A stretch of 64,000 bases of DNA from contig OZ245780.1 in NCBI GenBank assembly GCA_965227905.1, forward strand, positions 3,720,001 through 3,784,000, in the 5' to 3' direction. Source of the stretch: CBDDHT01 sp965227905 (lineage in GTDB: Bacteria; Pseudomonadota; Alphaproteobacteria; Rhizobiales; Methyloligellaceae). Of this stretch, positions 18,277 to 26,153 are shown piece by piece. The translations under genes were made by a program, and so were the position numbers. The notes under the pieces are model-generated. The model worked only from the letters and a program-made list of their open reading frames with translations. It did not search any database and was not told where the DNA came from. Position 1 is the first letter of the stretch; each line of letters begins with the position of its first letter.

Positions 18277-18873
18277 CTAACTCAGGACCTCGATGAGTTC
18301 GTCCCGGAAATCCTCAAGCCCAGGCGTTTCCAAATTGGATACCTTCCCACGGTCGTCCCAGCGTCTCAGCGCGAGCGAGGCCTCAAGATGCGGATTGGCC
18401 CGCAACGCCGCTAATTCCTCTTCAGTCATGTTGCCGCCTTGGACCGCAAAGCTTCGCTTCGAAGCTTCCGACAGACCGTCGTAATATTCAGCGTCGGTCG
18501 TGCAGAGATAGCGCTTAGCCGGCACATGCAACCGGATCGGCTCGAGCACTTCTGGATCGAAGAAAGGTTCGAGATAGTCCGCACCGACGCTCTCATGACT
18601 CATGTCTTCAGCAAGAAAGTCGCTCTCGCCAGCATGCTCCTTCACAAGCAAGTGGCCAATGTCATGGAGCAAAGCACCAACGACTTGTTGCCGTGACGCG
18701 CCGGCTTTTCGCGCCAGTGTAGCGGTTTGCAAGGCATGCTCCATCTGCGTGACATTTGGATCATAGTTCGTGCTGCCATGGGCGCGGATATAATCAAGCA
18801 GCAGGTCCGCTTTCTCTTCTCTTGAAGCGTCATACAACGCATCCGCCAATGATCGATCAAGTTGGTTGCTCAT
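18277..18873 (-). CDS. HD-domain protein related to PhnZ-type mixed-valence di-iron oxygenases
   Basis: 198 residues. The core VTQMEHALQTATLARKAGAS, VGALLHDIGHLLV and SHESVGADYLEPFF gives the H...HD...H...H...D ligand order of the HD family, and the spacing and flanking Gln-Met-Glu-His block resemble PhnZ and TmpB, which cleave hydroxylated aminophosphonates with O2. A Tyr (37) sits just before, as in PhnZ. No phosphonate gene is adjacent, so a plain HD phosphohydrolase stays possible. It is convergent with the SseB-like gene. Confidence 0.65.
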   Translation of the reverse strand: MSNQLDRSLADALYDASREEKADLLLDYIRAHGSTNYDPNVTQMEHALQTATLARKAGASRQQVVGALLHDIGHLLVKEHAGESDFLAEDMSHESVGADYLEPFFDPEVLEPIRLHVPAKRYLCTTDAEYYDGLSEASKRSFAVQGGNMTEEELAALRANPHLEASLALRRWDDRGKVSNLETPGLEDFRDELIEVLS

Positions 18874-19103
18874 CTTCCCTTGCCGCCTCCCTTACGAAAT
18901 CACGGCCACCATGGTCCCTCAAACGATATCCCAAACCGGCTCAATCCTCCAAGAGCCCCGCTGCAGACCAACCCTCGTTTTATCTGAGGCAAGAATGCCA
19001 AATGAAGTATCGGTGCATTTTACTCGGCGACGTAGATTCCTGCACAGCAAGTGCGGCACAAGACAGCTGCTGACCAAGTTGCGCCAGCCATCGATTGGCG
19101 CAC

Positions 19104-19135
19104 AAAAAACGTCCGGGAACCCGGTTCCCGGACGT
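19104..19135 (-). terminator. Rho-independent terminator of the Cys-repeat gene
   Basis: ACGTCCGGGAAC and GTTCCCGGACGT form a perfect 12-bp stem with a 3-nt loop (19109-19135). On the minus strand it is followed by six T (A-run 19104-19109), 28 nt after the stop of the cysteine-repeat gene. Confidence 0.9.
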
Positions 19136-19163
19136 CATTTCAACGATATCGAAACTTGCGGAT

Positions 19164-19808
19164 CTAGTTGATCTGCACCTTCGTGCAAACCTTCTTGTGG
19201 ATCGGCTTCAATTCATAGGCATTGGTTGAAGTGTTGTAGATCTCTTGGTGCCCGGTGACCTTGTTGACGCACGTCGTCTTGAATTTCGGCTGGTGCACGA
19301 GAACCTGCTTACAGACTTTTTTGTGGACCGGAGTCTTGACCAGGATCTTCTCGCAAACCTGCTTGTTCGAAGGCTTTCTCACCAGGACGTTTTTACAAAC
19401 GTTTTTGTGGACCGGCTTCCTCACAAGAAACTTCTCACAGACCTTCTGATGGATCGGCTTCGACTCATACGCATAGGTATGGGAATTGTAGACCTGTTTG
19501 TGACCGGTGACCTTGATGTGGCACTTCGTGTCGTAGTGCTCCTTATGCACGACTTGCGTGTGACACTTTTTGACATAGTGCTCAGTGTGCACAACTTTCG
19601 TGTGGCACTTCGTGTCGTAGTGCTCCTTGTGCACGGTCTTCGTGTGGCACTTCGTGACATACTTCTCGGTCTTCACCGTCGGTTGGTGCGTGTAGGTGTC
19701 TTTTTGTTGCGAGTAATTGTCTTTGCCATAGCTGCCGGCCTGAGCAATAGCGGCTGCGCCAGCAATGCCGGCGAATACTGTCAATGTGAAAAAGGTCTTG
19801 CGGATCAT
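19164..19808 (-). CDS. Secreted 14-residue cysteine-repeat protein, unknown function
   Basis: 214 residues starting MIRKTFFTLTVFAG with a clear signal peptide (likely cleavage after AIAQA, residue 24) and a strong GGAAGG Shine-Dalgarno. The mature part is one repeat array: Cys at 54, 68, 82, 96, 124, 138, 152, 166, 180 and 208, all on one 14-residue register; the two skipped positions (110, 194) fall in a duplicated spacer containing VTGH...YN...AYE.KPIH. Units read like YDTKCHTKVVHTEH in the first block and VCEKILVKTPVHKK in the second. It is Lys/His-rich, so very basic. Ten cysteines allow five disulfides or metal binding. No family is recognised with confidence; Cys-dense repeat proteins of planctomycetes look superficially similar. 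It has its own terminator. Confidence 0.85.
   Translation of the reverse strand: MIRKTFFTLTVFAGIAGAAAIAQAGSYGKDNYSQQKDTYTHQPTVKTEKYVTKCHTKTVHKEHYDTKCHTKVVHTEHYVKKCHTQVVHKEHYDTKCHIKVTGHKQVYNSHTYAYESKPIHQKVCEKFLVRKPVHKNVCKNVLVRKPSNKQVCEKILVKTPVHKKVCKQVLVHQPKFKTTCVNKVTGHQEIYNTSTNAYELKPIHKKVCTKVQIN
19179..19661 (-). repeat. 42-bp coding tandem repeats
   Basis: The 14-residue protein units correspond to 42-bp DNA units. Those around 19530-19660 are close to identical at nucleotide level (recurring blocks such as TTCGTGTGGCACTTCGTG), indicating recent duplication; those at 19280-19450 are more diverged. Confidence 0.85.
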
Positions 19809-20331
19809 TGGCTTCCTTCCCGAACTAATTTGTGCGTCGTTGAGCGTCCGGTCTGAGAGCTTTTGACATCGGATGCGCTGCGCTGTGCCCAAAGCTTAGC
19901 GCGACGCAGTGTATGCGTCGATGCTAATCGTCGTAGGGGCACGTTCACTATCTTCGTCACGTTGTCCAGCCCGACCTGCCGTTCAGTGATGGTGTCAACG
20001 ACAATCTGATCATTTGGCTTGCCGCACAAAAGGCGGTGATGAGTAGAACGGCCGCGCCAGTTTCGATTAGTTCTTCGATGGCAGAATGAATGACCGGTTT
20101 TCCCTGGAACACACCAGGTTCTGCCGGCTGGAATATCGACACGGACCGCCTGTCTCATATGACGCCGGCCAATCTGAACGTAGCCTGAACGCAATTCTCA
20201 GCACCGGTTCAGTCCGCATCTGCCAAGCCGGGAGGGGAATCGACGCCGTCGATGTCGTGTGACCTACGGCAGGCATCATCAACCGAACGATTCCTCTCTG
20301 GTCCGCAGAATCTGTTTTGAGGCATGCAAAG
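19809..20331. other. Intergenic region between divergent genes
   Basis: 523 bp holding the promoters of the Cys-repeat gene (minus) and the acetyltransferase (plus). The open frames here look like chance. I recognise no RNA or repeat. Confidence 0.55.
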
Positions 20332-20901
20332 ATGTTGACCGAACTCCACACAGAACGGCTGTTCCTAAGGGAAATGCGACTTGAGGACGGTCCGGCATTG
20401 CAAGAATTCCAATACCGCCCCGAGCAATGGCGGCATATGGCGATGGAGCCAGAGGAATTCGCTGACGGCGAACGCCGTATTCAGCGTTATTTCGAGCATT
20501 GCGGCCCGGACGACCAACGCCGCATTTTTGGATACGTGGCCTTGGAAAAGGCAACGGATGCGATCGTCGGACAGGTGAGCCTTTCGCGGTCCCATCCGGC
20601 ATTGGCAAGCCTTGGTTTCGGTACGGCCAGCCATCATTGGGGCAAAGGCTTTGCGACCGAAATGGCTGAACGTCTCATCGCATTTGGCTTCGACGATGTC
20701 GGCTTGCATCGGATCTCCGCCGACGTAGCTGTAAGCAATGCGGCGTGCATGCGCGTAATGGATAAGATCGGCATGCAGTATGAGGGCACGGCCAGAGACT
20801 GCATATGGGCTCAGGGCCACTGGTGGACCGAGGCGCAATACGCCATCCTTGCGACAGACGACAGGCAGGTGGCAAGTGCTGCCGTCGCGAAAGCCAGCTA
20901 A
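20332..20901 (+). CDS. GNAT-family N-acetyltransferase (RimJ/RimL type)
   Basis: 189 residues. LHTERLFLREMRLEDGPAL is the typical RimJ-like N-terminus; FGTASHHWGKGFATEMAERL carries the acetyl-CoA pyrophosphate loop and HRISADVAVSNAACMRVMDK the C-terminal NxxSxRVxxK-type segment. The ATG at 20332 is preferred over a TTG at 20317. Acetylates an amine of a protein or small molecule; substrate unknown. Stands alone. Confidence 0.85.
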   Translation: MLTELHTERLFLREMRLEDGPALQEFQYRPEQWRHMAMEPEEFADGERRIQRYFEHCGPDDQRRIFGYVALEKATDAIVGQVSLSRSHPALASLGFGTASHHWGKGFATEMAERLIAFGFDDVGLHRISADVAVSNAACMRVMDKIGMQYEGTARDCIWAQGHWWTEAQYAILATDDRQVASAAVAKAS

Positions 20902-20989
20902 ACTCCTGACTACAACACCGTCTGACGGGGAACGACCCCTTCGGAAAGTGCCACAAGCAGACAAGATCGCCCGCTTGCGGCAATGTCAG

Positions 20990-21544
20990 TTAGTTGCTTT
21001 CAGACATGAAGTCTTCGATCCCGACGACGCGCGCATAAGGCCCGCCAAGGGCGGCCATGAACGCTGCGTGGACGAGAGGTGCGGCGACATCCTGATTGTT
21101 AAACGACTGTTCCTTTGCCCCGCAGGCATCTTCGACGACCGTAACCGTATAGCCGAAGTCTGCCGCCGCTCTTGCCGTGGCATCGATGCACATCTGGCTC
21201 ATGGCACCACAGACAATGACATCGGTAATGCCACCTGCCTGCAGGTCCTCATGAAGACTGGTTTGATGGAAGCTGTTTGGCTTGTGCTTCAGGATGACCT
21301 TCTCGCCATCCTTTGGCGTAACCGAGGAATGAATTTCGGCACCCGGTGTCCCGGGCCGGAAGAACGGTGCATTTTCGGCCAGGGATTCATGATGCACGTG
21401 GATGACCGTATCGCCGGCGTTGCGGGCGCGCTCCAGCAGACGGGCGGCGTTCTCAGAGACCTGCTGCATCTTGTGGACCGGCCAGTTACCGCCTTCGAAA
21501 TAGTCATTCTGGATATCGACGAGGACGAGTGCTGTCTTGGACAT
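20990..21544 (-). CDS. Isochorismatase-family cysteine hydrolase
   Basis: 184 residues starting MSKTALVLVDIQNDY. The catalytic triad is visible: Asp10, Lys86 (in VILKHKPNSF) and Cys119 (in VCGAMSQMCIDATARAA); the cis-peptide Gly-Ala sits before the Cys. Family members hydrolyse amides such as nicotinamide, ureas or N-carbamoyl compounds. It is divergent from a GlxA-like regulator with 95 bp between, a common pairing in which the regulator controls the hydrolase. Confidence 0.87.
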   Translation of the reverse strand: MSKTALVLVDIQNDYFEGGNWPVHKMQQVSENAARLLERARNAGDTVIHVHHESLAENAPFFRPGTPGAEIHSSVTPKDGEKVILKHKPNSFHQTSLHEDLQAGGITDVIVCGAMSQMCIDATARAAADFGYTVTVVEDACGAKEQSFNNQDVAAPLVHAAFMAALGGPYARVVGIEDFMSESN

Positions 21545-21602
21545 TTGGGGCTTCCTTTCGCTTGATTGCCGCATTTGTGCCCTGTCTTCACACCAATGAA
21601 AA

Positions 21603-21639
21603 TTGGCGTAAATGACATTTCTTATGCAATATTCGCCAA
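21603..21639. promoter_or_regulatory. Inverted repeat in the isochorismatase/GlxA divergent promoter
   Basis: TTGGCG (21603-21608) and CGCCAA (21634-21639) form a spaced inverted repeat ending at the regulator ATG. It is a possible binding site for the divergent AraC-type regulator. Weak evidence by itself. Confidence 0.3.
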
Positions 21640-22596
21640 ATGATAGAATCTCAAACCGCCGCGTCAATTGCGATTGTTGCTTATCCGAACGTGCAGATGT
21701 CAGCCGTCCTCGGCCTGGCCGACCTGTTTACAATTGCCAATCGCCACGCGCGGCAGGCGGGAAGCAAGACGCTCTCCGTCAGTGAAATCACAGAGCGTTC
21801 GATCGCCGTTTCTGCAGACCGTCGATTCGATGCGGTCATCCTGCCACCGAGCCTGGAAGGTGCCGACTTCGAGAATGCCGAGAGGCTCACCGCCTGGTTG
21901 CGGGCACAGCATGAGGTGGGCGCGATGATGTGCTCCGTCTGTGCCGGGGTCTTCTGGCTGGGGCATAGCGGGCTCCTCGATGGCCGTTCAGTGACCACCC
22001 ATTGGGCACTCGAAGAGAAATTCCGATCGACGTTTCCCCACGCACGTCTGAATGCAGATCATCTTCTGATCGACGACAACGATATCGTCACCGCCGGCGG
22101 TCTGATGGCATGGCTGGATCTGGGGCTGTTTATCGTCAATCGCTGGCTTGGCCCTCAGTTGGTTTCGGCAACGGCCCGCCACCTGCTCATCGATCCGGGC
22201 GGACGCGAGCAGCGCAACTACCGCAGCTTCAGACCACCCCTCACCCATGGAGACGAGGTCATTTTATCAATTCAGCACTGGCTGGAAGGCAATGTGGAAG
22301 AGACAATCACCGTTGAGACCATGGCCGAACGTGCGCACCTTTCCGGCAGGACGTTCCTCAGACGCTTTAAGGTTGCAACCGGCTTCACACCCGGCTCTTA
22401 TCTCCAGAATTTGCGAATAGAGAAAGCGCGCGGCCTGTTGGAGCGCACGCGTATTCCCGTCAATGAAATCGGGTGGAATGTCGGCTATCAGGATACATCC
22501 GCTTTCAGCCGCATCTTCCGTGCGACGACAGGCATTACGGCAAGCGAATATCGAAACCGCTTCGGTGTTCTTGCACGTAATGTCTCAAACACATAG
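21640..22596 (+). CDS. GlxA-family (DJ-1/PfpI + AraC) transcriptional regulator
   Basis: 318 residues. Residues 8-190 are a DJ-1/PfpI-like sensor domain, with the nucleophile-elbow region CSVCAGVFWLGHSGLLDG keeping the second Cys. Residues 220-310 hold two AraC helix-turn-helices (MAERAHLSGRTFLRRFKVAT; VNEIGWNVGYQDTSAFSRIF). These regulators usually activate a neighbouring amine or amide catabolic gene, here the divergent isochorismatase-like hydrolase. Confidence 0.88.
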   Translation: MIESQTAASIAIVAYPNVQMSAVLGLADLFTIANRHARQAGSKTLSVSEITERSIAVSADRRFDAVILPPSLEGADFENAERLTAWLRAQHEVGAMMCSVCAGVFWLGHSGLLDGRSVTTHWALEEKFRSTFPHARLNADHLLIDDNDIVTAGGLMAWLDLGLFIVNRWLGPQLVSATARHLLIDPGGREQRNYRSFRPPLTHGDEVILSIQHWLEGNVEETITVETMAERAHLSGRTFLRRFKVATGFTPGSYLQNLRIEKARGLLERTRIPVNEIGWNVGYQDTSAFSRIFRATTGITASEYRNRFGVLARNVSNT

Positions 22597-22680
22597 CCGA
22601 AGCGCATCAATGAACGTCTAATCGTGTTGACGAAGGTGGCCAGTGATAGAGCGGCAAGCATACGATGGATGACACCTGCA

Positions 22681-23541
22681 TCAGGCGAAACGCTTCGCAC
22701 CTGCGACACAACCAACAACCAGCACAGTCACGCTGATCATCGCCCAACCGACTGTCTCTCCCAGAAGCAAGGCTGCCAGGACCAGACCGAAGAAGGGTTG
22801 CAGAAGCTGCAACTGACCGACACCGGCGATACCGCCAAGCGCCAGACCGCGATACCAGAAGACAAAGCCGACAAGCATGCTGAATATCGAGACATAGCCC
22901 AGGCTGATCCACGCAGGTGCGCTGATGCCGGCCCATACACCGGGAAGCGTTGCGAGTGCGATCGCCGCCATGATCGGCAGAGCCAGAACCAGGGCCCATG
23001 AAATTACCTGCCAACCGCCCAATCGCCGCGACAGGGTCGCACCTTCTGCGTAGCCAAGGCCGCAAAGAATGATCGCGGCGACCATCAGCAGATCGCCTTT
23101 TAGGGATAGGCCGCCGCTCTGAAACAGAGCAAAGCCGGCGACCAATAAACTCCCGGCACAGGAGAACAGCCAGAATGCCGGCTTCGGACGTTCTCCGCCA
23201 CGCAACACCCCGAAAATCGCAGTCGCAAGTGGCAACAGGCCGATAAAGACGATCGAATGAGCCGACGTCACATGCTGAAGTGCGAGTGCGGTCAAAAGCG
23301 GAAAGCCGACGACCACGCCCAAAGCCACGATGGTCAGCGAAGCCAGATCACCGCGTTCGGGCCGCGCTTGTCGCAACGCCAGGAGCAGTGCCACCCCGAG
23401 AAGGGCCGCAATGACCGCCCTCGCCGAGGTGAGAAACAACGGACTGAAGCCACCGACCGCTACGCGAGTCGCCGGCAACGACCCGCTGAAGATCAAAACA
23501 CCGAGCAGACCGCTGCCCCATCCTGCTGTCGTCGATTGCAT
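22681..23541 (-). CDS. EamA/DMT-superfamily transporter (MocR-linked)
   Basis: 286 residues, ten hydrophobic segments, two EamA repeats (GLLGVLIFSGSLPATRVAVG at the start; SIFSMLVGFVFWYRGLALGG in the second half). It is divergent from a MocR regulator with a palindrome between them. DMT-MocR pairs are common in proteobacteria and usually concern export of amino acids or PLP-related compounds. Confidence 0.87.
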   Translation of the reverse strand: MQSTTAGWGSGLLGVLIFSGSLPATRVAVGGFSPLFLTSARAVIAALLGVALLLALRQARPERGDLASLTIVALGVVVGFPLLTALALQHVTSAHSIVFIGLLPLATAIFGVLRGGERPKPAFWLFSCAGSLLVAGFALFQSGGLSLKGDLLMVAAIILCGLGYAEGATLSRRLGGWQVISWALVLALPIMAAIALATLPGVWAGISAPAWISLGYVSIFSMLVGFVFWYRGLALGGIAGVGQLQLLQPFFGLVLAALLLGETVGWAMISVTVLVVGCVAGAKRFA

Positions 23542-23603
23542 CGTCTTTCCCTTTTCCGATCCGTCGGACTTAGAGCAAGAAGGCTGGTGCAGACAGCTAC
23601 AAA

Positions 23604-23631
23604 CCAGTACAATTAGACCAAACTGTACTGG
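23604..23631. promoter_or_regulatory. Probable MocR operator
   Basis: CCAGTACA (23604-23611) and TGTACTGG (23624-23631) are a perfect 8-bp inverted repeat with a 12-nt spacer in the 119-bp gap between the divergent DMT and MocR genes, about 30 nt before the regulator start. Confidence 0.55.
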
Positions 23632-23660
23632 CTCTACGATCCATACACTTCAAAGGGGCG

Positions 23661-25085
23661 ATGATGACTGGCACACGCACGGGCGCCGTGATGGAGGCAA
23701 TTCGCCGACAGCTTGCAAGCCGCGCCCTGACGCCCGGAGAAAAGCTCCCGTCCATCCGCCGTTTTGCGGCAACTATGAATGTTTCCCCCTCGACCGTTGT
23801 CGAAGCCTATGACCGGCTCGTGGCCGAAGGGGTGATCCGCTCGCGCCCCGGTTCGGGTTTTTTCGTATCGGGTAACGTCGCGCCCCTCAATCTGACTGAT
23901 TTTGGGCCGCGCCTTGATCAGGCGATCGATCCCTTCTGGGTGTCGCGACAGTCGCTCGATGGTGGTCCGGACATGCTAAAACCAGGATGCGGATGGCTGC
24001 CCACCGACTGGATGCCCAATGCGGCAATCCGGAAGGCTGTCCGCGCCCTCGCCCGCGCCGACGATGTCGTGCTCTCGGAGTATGGCAGCACGCGCGGATC
24101 CTCCAATCTCCGACGCCACCTGGCACGCCGGCTTTCCGAAGAGGGTCTCGGCGCCGACCCGGACCAGATCCTGCTTACCGCCTCGAGCACACAGGCAATC
24201 GACCTGATCTGCCGCTTCCTACTTCGGCCTGGAGATGCCGTCCTGATCGACGACCCCTGTTACTTCAATTTCCGGGCTCTGCTGAAGGCACATCAGACGA
24301 CGGTGATCGGCGTGCCATACACACCAACCGGCCCCGACATGGTTCGATTCACCGAGGCCTTGGCCGCTCACAATCCGCGCCTCTACATTACCAACTCGGC
24401 GCTTCACAATCCGACCGGCGCAACGATCTCCCCACAGACCGCCCATAAGGTTCTGACGGCCGCAGCAGCACATGATCTCGTCGTTATTGAGGATGACATC
24501 TTTTCAGGATTCGAGCCTGACCTCTCGCCTCGCCTTGCCGCACTCGACGGGCTTGATCGCGTCATCCGGATCGGCAGTTTCTCCAAGACGCTTTCCGCGT
24601 CGATCCGCTGCGGTTACATCGCGGCACGAGCCGATTGGATCGAAGCGATGGTGGACCTGCAGGTGGCGACAAACTTCGGCGGCCCGAGTCCAGTCGCCGC
24701 CGAGTTGCTCTTCTCGACACTGCGCGACGGCCGCTACCGCAAGCACATGGATGCTTTGCGCCAACGCCTCTCGCGCGCCCTACGGGAAACAGCCGCCAGG
24801 CTTGCCGAAATCGATATTCAACCCTGGCTGATACCCCGTGGCGGCTTCTATCTGTGGTGCGCCCTTCCCGGCGATCTCGACTCGGCAGACGTTGCCCGCT
24901 CGGCCTTAAAGGAGAATGTCGTGCTGGCACCCGGCAATGTGTTCAGCCCCTCGCAGTCCATGGCCGGCTATCTCCGTTTCAATGTGAGCCAGATGGCCGA
25001 ACCTCAGATCTGGGAGGTGCTGCAGCGCGCCTTGTCAGCGCATGAATGTTCTCACAAATATCACTCCGAGCAACCGGTCGGCTGA
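23661..25085 (+). CDS. MocR-family regulator (GntR HTH fused to class I aminotransferase fold)
   Basis: 474 residues. Residues 5-75 are a GntR winged helix (LTPGEKLPSIRRFAATMNVS, then SRPGSGFFVSGN). The rest is a fold-type I aminotransferase domain with the PLP-binding Lys in GSFSKTLSASIRCGYIA and the NPTGATIS and EDDIFSGFEP segments intact, so PLP should be bound. MocR proteins use PLP or its amino-acid adducts as effector. The likely target is the divergent DMT transporter. Start at the first of two adjacent ATGs. Confidence 0.9.
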   Translation: MMTGTRTGAVMEAIRRQLASRALTPGEKLPSIRRFAATMNVSPSTVVEAYDRLVAEGVIRSRPGSGFFVSGNVAPLNLTDFGPRLDQAIDPFWVSRQSLDGGPDMLKPGCGWLPTDWMPNAAIRKAVRALARADDVVLSEYGSTRGSSNLRRHLARRLSEEGLGADPDQILLTASSTQAIDLICRFLLRPGDAVLIDDPCYFNFRALLKAHQTTVIGVPYTPTGPDMVRFTEALAAHNPRLYITNSALHNPTGATISPQTAHKVLTAAAAHDLVVIEDDIFSGFEPDLSPRLAALDGLDRVIRIGSFSKTLSASIRCGYIAARADWIEAMVDLQVATNFGGPSPVAAELLFSTLRDGRYRKHMDALRQRLSRALRETAARLAEIDIQPWLIPRGGFYLWCALPGDLDSADVARSALKENVVLAPGNVFSPSQSMAGYLRFNVSQMAEPQIWEVLQRALSAHECSHKYHSEQPVG

Positions 25086-25158
25086 TCGAATCCGAAGCGA
25101 ACCATCCGCTTTCGGAGTGTCCGTGAATACCTCTGCCCTCCACTTGCACGTGTTGATC

Positions 25159-25176
25159 TGAGGCGGATCCGCCTCA
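25159..25176. repeat. Perfect 18-bp palindrome
   Basis: TGAGGCGGATCCGCCTCA is its own reverse complement, between the convergent MocR and sciP genes. It could be the stem of a terminator read from either side (A-run follows on the plus strand) or a protein site. Confidence 0.45.
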
Positions 25177-25275
25177 AAAGGCAAGAAGGCGCCATAGGAT
25201 GCGTCGGGAACGACCGCAGGAACCGGATGGTCTGGGAAGAAGATGAAGCATGCGTGTCGGAAGACCGACATGCCA

Positions 25276-25305
25276 GTCGCCCGCGCAGATTGCAGCGCGG
25301 GCGAC
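25276..25305 (-). terminator. Strong GC hairpin after sciP
   Basis: GTCGCCCGCGC and GCGCGGGCGAC form an 11-bp perfect stem with an 8-nt loop, 21 nt beyond the sciP stop. No T-run follows, so termination efficiency is uncertain. Confidence 0.45.
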
Positions 25306-25325
25306 AAGGCATCGTGAAGACAGTT

Positions 25326-25610
25326 CTAGACGCGGTATTCCTGCGTTCGGGTGGTCTTGAGGGCGTTCAAGCCGTGCTGTTTGTACATTCTTTTCCAGGA
25401 CAACAGCTCATCCAGCGACAAGGAATAGCGCTGGCAGGCCTCATCGACGCTGATCAAACCGCCTTCGATCGCCGCCACGACCTGGGCCTTCTTGCGGACA
25501 ACCCAGCGAATTGTGTCTTTGGGAGGAAGATCAGCCAAAGTCAGCGGCGCCCCGTCCGGACCGACAACATACCGCGCCGGATGCCGATATCGACTATTCA
25601 CACCAATCAT
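25326..25610 (-). CDS. sciP: SciP/DUF1153 family protein, CtrA inhibitor
   Basis: 94 residues. VVGPDGAPLTLADLPPKDTI and RWVVRKKAQVVAAIEGGLIS, followed by a helix-turn-helix (EACQRYSLSLDELLSWKRMY), match the SciP family closely. In Caulobacter SciP binds CtrA and represses CtrA-activated genes in G1; the family is restricted to alphaproteobacteria. The protein has a slightly longer N-terminus than Caulobacter SciP. Together with divK and pleD at the other end of the window this shows a CtrA cell-cycle circuit. The role in this organism is inferred from the family. Confidence 0.9.
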   Translation of the reverse strand: MIGVNSRYRHPARYVVGPDGAPLTLADLPPKDTIRWVVRKKAQVVAAIEGGLISVDEACQRYSLSLDELLSWKRMYKQHGLNALKTTRTQEYRV

Positions 25611-26153
25611 AACGCACCTCTACTACCCTGTTTCATTTTGAACCTCTGTGGCCCTGAAGCCGCAAACGACATGCCAGTTGCTCTGGCCCAGTGCAGAAAA
25701 GTGCGGCGGAATCCAGAGAAAGCGCGGCAAGCGACCCGCGACGCGACGCGGTCGATTGAAAAGGAAAAAGAAGAGATGGCGCTCGCACTCATCTGGCCGG
25801 CGATGAGAAAATCCAAGGAATGGCGCGATATTGGTGTCTGCTCTGAATATTAACAGAGACGAGTCGATGTGCCGCCGAAACTTCGAAAAGAGAAAGGCTC
25901 CGCACTGACCAGGAGCGGATAGCGCAGAGCCTTAGAGTCATATATCGTCATACTCGACAATATCGACATAACTACCCTAAGCATTTGGAATAACTTGCAC
26001 AACACATTCCGATGAGTCAGATTGTGGCAGCACGTTTGTATCGGCACCCCAAAAGTGCCACAGTTAACCGGATGTCGGGTCTTGTAGGATTGTAGACTCC
26101 CTTCCATTACCACCGGTGGTTGCATCGGTGCGTTCGCGAAAGAGGACAAGTCA
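25611..26153. other. Intergenic region between sciP and the bactofilin gene
   Basis: 543 bp carrying the divergent promoters. A 60-codon frame at 25671-25853 (plus) has some Lys/Glu-rich character but no clear ribosome-binding site; I do not call it. No exact CtrA box was spotted by eye. From 25920 the sequence is AT-richer, as expected for promoters. Confidence 0.5.

Noticed and set aside
19179..19661. CRISPR array suggested by the regular repeats
   Set aside because: Units are contiguous 42-bp coding repeats in one reading frame with no variable spacers.
16378..23541. Genomic island signs around the accessory genes at 13-25 kb
   Set aside because: No integrase, transposase, tRNA or flanking repeat was found, and codon use looks like the rest of the window.
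25035..25307. 90-codon minus-strand open frame between MocR and sciP genes
   Set aside because: Overlaps the 3' end of the MocR gene, the 18-bp palindrome and the sciP hairpin; no family pattern.
25671..25853. 60-codon Lys/Glu-rich open frame upstream of sciP
   Set aside because: No convincing ribosome-binding site, no recognisable product; lies in a promoter region.
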